DNA from: Caryophanales bacterium UBA5729
GTDB lineage: Bacteria; Bacillota_I; Bacilli_A; Izemoplasmatales; Hujiaoplasmataceae
Direction: 5' to 3'
Length of the DNA stretch: 17,815 bases
Assembly: GCA_002419505.1 (NCBI GenBank)
Contig: DIGF01000021.1
Coordinates: 1 to 17,815, forward strand
Numbering within the stretch: position 1 is the first letter of the stretch; each line of letters opens with the position of its first letter. Positions 14,967-17,815 of this stretch are shown here, in pieces. Under the pieces are notes generated by a model that saw only the letters and a program-made list of their open reading frames with translations, was not told the origin of the DNA and did not search any database. Position numbers and translations under genes: made by a program.

Positions 14967-15988
14967 AAAAAATTTTTTATGACTTAACAGTCTCAAGGCT
15001 AAAAAACTTATTAGTAGAAAATAATTTTAAAGCTTATAGTGCTGATCAGATTTTTAAATGGGTTTATGAAATCGGAGTGAAAAATCCCGAAGAAATGTCA
15101 AATATCTCCAAAGATTTAAAACAGTTTTTAATGGAGAACTTTGAATTTCGAATTTTAAATCTAGTAAACCAACAAACATCAAAAACTGGAACAAATAAAT
15201 TTTTGTTTCGCCTTTTTGATGGAATAGTAATTGAGGCAGTTCTTATGGAACATGACTATGGTCTTAGCCTTTGTGTAACCTCACAAGCTGGATGTTCTAT
15301 GGGGTGCAGTTTCTGTGCCTCGGGTTTAATAAGTAAACAAAGAGACTTAACTCCCGGCGAGTTAGTCTTACAAATAGTAAGTGTTCAAGACATTATGAAT
15401 ATAAGGGTTTCTCATATAGTGGTAATGGGCACTGGAGAACCTTTTGATAACTATGATAACGTCATGGATTTTTTGCGAATCATAAATTATAAAAACGGTT
15501 TACAAATCGGATCTAGACATATAACTGTTTCGACATGCGGCATAGTTCCGAGAATTTATGATTTTGCCAAAGAAGAAATAAAAGCGAATTTAGCAATAAG
15601 TCTACACGCTCCGAACAACTCATTAAGAGATCGGTTGATGAGAATTAATAAAGCTTATCCTCTTAGTGAAGTAATTAAAGCGGCAAAGGATTATTTTGAA
15701 ATAACGAAAAGACGAGTGACCTTCGAATATATTTTACTTAAAAATGTTAATGATGAAATTGCTCATGCAGATGAATTAAGCGATTTAATTAGAGGGATAA
15801 ATTGTTATGTAAATCTAATCCCTTATAATCCAGTTAGCGAATTTTATTATCAGAAAACTGATGAGGGTCGTGCTAATCGCTTTTATCAACAATTAGTAAG
15901 ACGGGGAATTAACGTAACTTTAAGAAAAGAAATGGGTTCAGACATCGATGCGGCTTGTGGTCAGCTAAGATTGAAAGAGAACGATTAA
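14963..15988 (+). CDS. rlmN: 23S rRNA (adenine2503-C2)-methyltransferase, radical SAM
   Basis: RlmN methylates C2 of A2503 in 23S rRNA (and A37 of some tRNAs) by a radical SAM, methyl-cysteine mechanism. The [4Fe-4S] motif CSMGCSFC gives C111, C115 and C118. GTGEPFDNYDNV and GSRHITVSTCGI are family blocks, and AACGQL carries the second catalytic cysteine, C332. The N-terminal ~100-residue helical accessory domain is present; 341 residues is normal. It resembles RlmN far more than the resistance enzyme Cfr, which has GMGEAL where this has GTGEPF. The GTG start follows AGGAG at 7 nt; GTGA overlaps the exporter permease stop. No clear terminator follows. Many related bacteria carry two rlmN-like genes, so this may be one of a pair. 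Confidence 0.94.
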   Translation: MKKIFYDLTVSRLKNLLVENNFKAYSADQIFKWVYEIGVKNPEEMSNISKDLKQFLMENFEFRILNLVNQQTSKTGTNKFLFRLFDGIVIEAVLMEHDYGLSLCVTSQAGCSMGCSFCASGLISKQRDLTPGELVLQIVSVQDIMNIRVSHIVVMGTGEPFDNYDNVMDFLRIINYKNGLQIGSRHITVSTCGIVPRIYDFAKEEIKANLAISLHAPNNSLRDRLMRINKAYPLSEVIKAAKDYFEITKRRVTFEYILLKNVNDEIAHADELSDLIRGINCYVNLIPYNPVSEFYYQKTDEGRANRFYQQLVRRGINVTLRKEMGSDIDAACGQLRLKEND

Positions 15989-16001
15989 CAGTAATTTGAG
16001 A

Positions 16002-16030
16002 TTGACTGAGAGACATATTTTTGGTAAAAT
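16002..16030 (+). promoter_or_regulatory. Promoter of the phosphofructokinase-rubrerythrin unit
   Basis: TTGACT (16002-16007) and TAAAAT (16025-16030), both 5/6 matches, are spaced by 17 bp; TGG before the -10 makes it extended. This is the best overall consensus promoter in the window, as expected for a glycolytic gene. Confidence 0.65.
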
Positions 16031-16065
16031 GATTATGTTTATTTATTAGAAAAAGGTGATTAAAA

Positions 16066-17205
16066 ATGAAAAAAGAAATTAAAAAAATAGCCCTCTTAAC
16101 GGGAGGGGGAGATTGTTCAGGTTTAAATGCAGTAATTCGTGCTGTAGTTAAATCAGCAATTTTAAAATATAACTATGAAGTTATTGGCTATGTTGGTGGA
16201 TATCACGGACTATATACAAACGATTATATGAAACTAGATTTAAAAACTGTTGCTGGAATATTTCATCAAGGCGGCACTATTTTGAAGATGAGCAATAAAG
16301 ATAATCTATTTAATTTTAAAACCGTAGATGAAAAAGGAAAAACAGTTTATAAAGATGTATCTGACATTGCAGTACAAAATTTAAAGAAAAATAACATTGA
16401 TGCTTTAGTTATAATTGGTGGGGACGGAACCTTAACTTCAGCTAGAGATTTTGCTAGAAAAGGCGTGGATGTGATAGCTATCCCTAAAACTATTGATAAT
16501 GATGTTCCTGCTACTGAAATTACCTTTGGTTACAGAACTGCATTAGATCATATCATGTTAAGCTTAGATGCGTTGCACACTACCGCATATTCTCACGATA
16601 GAGTAATGATTTTAGAAGTTATGGGCAGAAATGCCGGCTGGTTAGCGTTAGAAGGCGGAATTGCAGGTTCAGCTGATGTGATTTTAATCCCAGAAATTCC
16701 TTATGATATAAATTCGATTGCACAAACAATATTTGAACGTTATAATCGCGGTTCAAAGTTTAGCATTATTTGTGTTAGCGAAGGCGCAAAACCAATTGAT
16801 GGTAATGTTACTGTAAAAACGATTGATAAAGACAGCCCTGACTCTGTTAAATTAGGTGGTGTTGGAGATATTTTAGCGGCACAACTCGAAAAAATAATTA
16901 AACCTGTAACAGGTCAAGATATCAGAGTTACCAATTTAGGATATGTTCAAAGAGGCGGAGTTACAAATACTTTTGACCGAGTTTTAGGAACTAAGTACGG
17001 GTCATACGCCGTTGACATGATTTCAAGAAATGAATTTGGAAGAATGGTTATCATTCAAAACGATCGAATGGATTCTGTGAGAATTGAAGAAGTTGTCGGA
17101 GCTGGTAGAACGGGTCAAACAAGTACTGGGGGAACTAGAATTGTCAACCCTCATGGTGATTTAGTTAATTCAGCTAAAGATATTGGAATAACATTTGGAG
17201 ATTAA
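16066..17205 (+). CDS. pfkA: 6-phosphofructokinase (phosphoryl donor uncertain, ATP or PPi)
   Basis: Converts fructose 6-phosphate to fructose 1,6-bisphosphate. 379 residues, longer than the ~320 of E. coli-type PfkA. Conserved blocks in order: GGGDCSGLNAVIR (13-25), IGGDGTL (117-123), PKTIDND (140-146) with the catalytic Asp144, MGRNAGWLALEGG and LGYVQRGGVTNTFDR. The two residues that usually tell the donor disagree: Gly121 (equivalent of E. coli G104) is ATP-like, whereas Lys141 (equivalent of G124) is PPi-like. Enzymes with this pair include both donors, so the choice is open. The gene symbol is used in the broad sense. Start: AAAGGTGAT lies 5 nt before the ATG. The rubrerythrin gene follows in the same transcription unit. 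Confidence 0.92.
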   Translation: MKKEIKKIALLTGGGDCSGLNAVIRAVVKSAILKYNYEVIGYVGGYHGLYTNDYMKLDLKTVAGIFHQGGTILKMSNKDNLFNFKTVDEKGKTVYKDVSDIAVQNLKKNNIDALVIIGGDGTLTSARDFARKGVDVIAIPKTIDNDVPATEITFGYRTALDHIMLSLDALHTTAYSHDRVMILEVMGRNAGWLALEGGIAGSADVILIPEIPYDINSIAQTIFERYNRGSKFSIICVSEGAKPIDGNVTVKTIDKDSPDSVKLGGVGDILAAQLEKIIKPVTGQDIRVTNLGYVQRGGVTNTFDRVLGTKYGSYAVDMISRNEFGRMVIIQNDRMDSVRIEEVVGAGRTGQTSTGGTRIVNPHGDLVNSAKDIGITFGD

Positions 17206-17218
17206 TGGAGGAAAAATT

Positions 17219-17761
17219 ATGAATTTAAAAGGTAGTAAAACAGAGAAAAATCTACTTGAAGCCTTTGCTGGAGAATCAATGGCTAGAAACAAGTACACAT
17301 TCTACGCTGACAAAGCTAGAGAAGAAGGTTATGTTGAAATCGCTGAATTTTTTGAAGAAACAGCTATAAACGAAAGAGAACATGGTAAAATTTGGTTTAA
17401 ATTGTTACATGATGGTGGAATTCCTACTACGGATGTTAATTTGCAAGACGGTGTTGACGGAGAGCATTATGAGTGGACTGACATGTATAAAGGTTTTGCT
17501 GAAACGGCTAAAGAAGAAGGATTTAATAAAATCGCCTTTTTATTTGAAAAAGTAGCTGAAATTGAAAAACGACATGAAGAAAGATATCAATCATTGCTAG
17601 ACCGACTAAAAAGTGATTTAACCTTTATGTCAAACGAAGAATCAGAAGTTTGGATTTGCACTAATTGTGGTCATCTGCATTTTGGCAAAAGAGCGCCAAA
17701 GATATGCCCAGTTTGTGATTATCCTCAAGCATATTTCAAAAGACACACCGACAAAATATAA
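17219..17761 (+). CDS. rbr: Rubrerythrin
   Basis: Cytoplasmic non-heme iron peroxidase that reduces hydrogen peroxide in anaerobes. 180 residues. The four-helix ferritin-like domain holds the diiron ligand pattern: Glu19 in the first helix, Glu52-x-x-His55, Glu95 and neighbouring glutamates, and Glu116-x-x-His119. The C-terminal rubredoxin domain has two knuckles, C147-x2-C150 and C163-x2-C166. The start at 17219 follows GGAGG (17207-17211) by 7 nt and matches the family N-terminus; an earlier in-frame ATG (17195) lies inside the phosphofructokinase gene and ahead of that ribosome binding site. The gap to the upstream stop is 13 bp, so it is co-transcribed. Its presence points to an oxygen-sensitive way of life. 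Confidence 0.95.
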   Translation: MNLKGSKTEKNLLEAFAGESMARNKYTFYADKAREEGYVEIAEFFEETAINEREHGKIWFKLLHDGGIPTTDVNLQDGVDGEHYEWTDMYKGFAETAKEEGFNKIAFLFEKVAEIEKRHEERYQSLLDRLKSDLTFMSNEESEVWICTNCGHLHFGKRAPKICPVCDYPQAYFKRHTDKI

Positions 17762-17815
17762 AAAATATAAAGAGATGCTAGATAATTATTATGAATAAGT
17801 AAAGAGTTAGTAGAC
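17762..17815. other. Short right-edge stretch, nothing identified
   Basis: AT-rich sequence after rubrerythrin. I see no terminator hairpin and no start codon opening a usable frame; the one ATG-initiated frame stops after three codons. Confidence 0.5.

Noticed and set aside
14963..15988. Possible Cfr-type resistance methyltransferase, given the adjacent drug-type exporter.
   Set aside because: The conserved blocks (GTGEPFDN, ITVSTCGI, SLHAPNNSLR) follow RlmN rather than Cfr, and the protein has no Cfr-specific GMGEAL block.
204..17761. Possible mycoplasma genetic code with TGA as tryptophan.
   Set aside because: TGA ends rqcH, gmk and both exporter genes at the right family lengths, and all visible tryptophans are TGG.
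1..17815. CRISPR arrays, insertion sequences, prophage genes, toxin-antitoxin pairs, tRNA or rRNA genes.
   Set aside because: No spaced repeats, transposase motifs, terminal inverted repeats or tRNA-like cloverleaf sequences were seen on either strand.

Overview
The window is AT-rich DNA of a low-GC Bacillota/Mycoplasmatota-type bacterium. PolC-type replicative polymerase, a T-box leader, RqcH, strong AGGAGG-type ribosome binding sites and many gene features resembling Bacilli support this. TGA is used as a stop (rqcH, gmk, both exporter genes) and tryptophan is always TGG, so the mycoplasma/spiroplasma code is excluded. A wall-less or near wall-less relative with the standard code (Acholeplasma/Izemoplasma-like) or an erysipelotrichial/RF39-like anaerobe fits best; rubrerythrin suggests an anaerobe. 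The lineage is inferred from gene content, not proven.

Layout. Positions 1-203: the first codons of a leftward gene with its promoter, then the terminator of rqcH. 204-1847 (minus): rqcH, ribosome quality control. A short divergent promoter region leads to gmk-rpoZ (guanylate kinase and RNA polymerase omega, overlapping by 4 nt), ended by a terminator. 3116-7579: polC on its own promoter. 7654-8349: a Bax inhibitor-1/YccA-like membrane protein behind a tandem 11-bp repeat. 8391-9656 and 9666-12032: a phenylalanine-specific T-box riboswitch controlling pheS-pheT. 12129-13079: a solitary OppB/DppB-like permease with its own promoter and terminator. 13204-15988: a translationally coupled cluster of ABC ATPase, ABC-2 permease and rlmN, with palindromic candidate operators upstream. 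16066-17759: a 6-phosphofructokinase and a rubrerythrin in one transcription unit. Apart from the partial gene at the left edge, all genes after rqcH run rightward.

Most of the content is core housekeeping: replication, transcription, tRNA charging, rRNA modification, rescue of stalled ribosomes and glycolysis. I see no prophage, insertion sequence, CRISPR array, toxin-antitoxin pair, tRNA or rRNA gene. In B. subtilis, rqcH (yloA), gmk, rpoZ and rlmN lie in one chromosomal neighbourhood, so part of this layout looks like a rearranged remnant of that block.

The points most worth a second look are: an omega subunit with an ~82-residue N-terminal extension; a gmk that most likely starts at CTG; an exporter fused by overlapping codons to a 23S rRNA methyltransferase gene, with phased palindromes over its promoter; a PhoB-box-like repeat replacing the -35 box of the YccA-like gene; a phosphofructokinase with mixed ATP/PPi signature residues; and an orphan oligopeptide-type permease. 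None amounts to a clearly new system. The rest of the window is ordinary.
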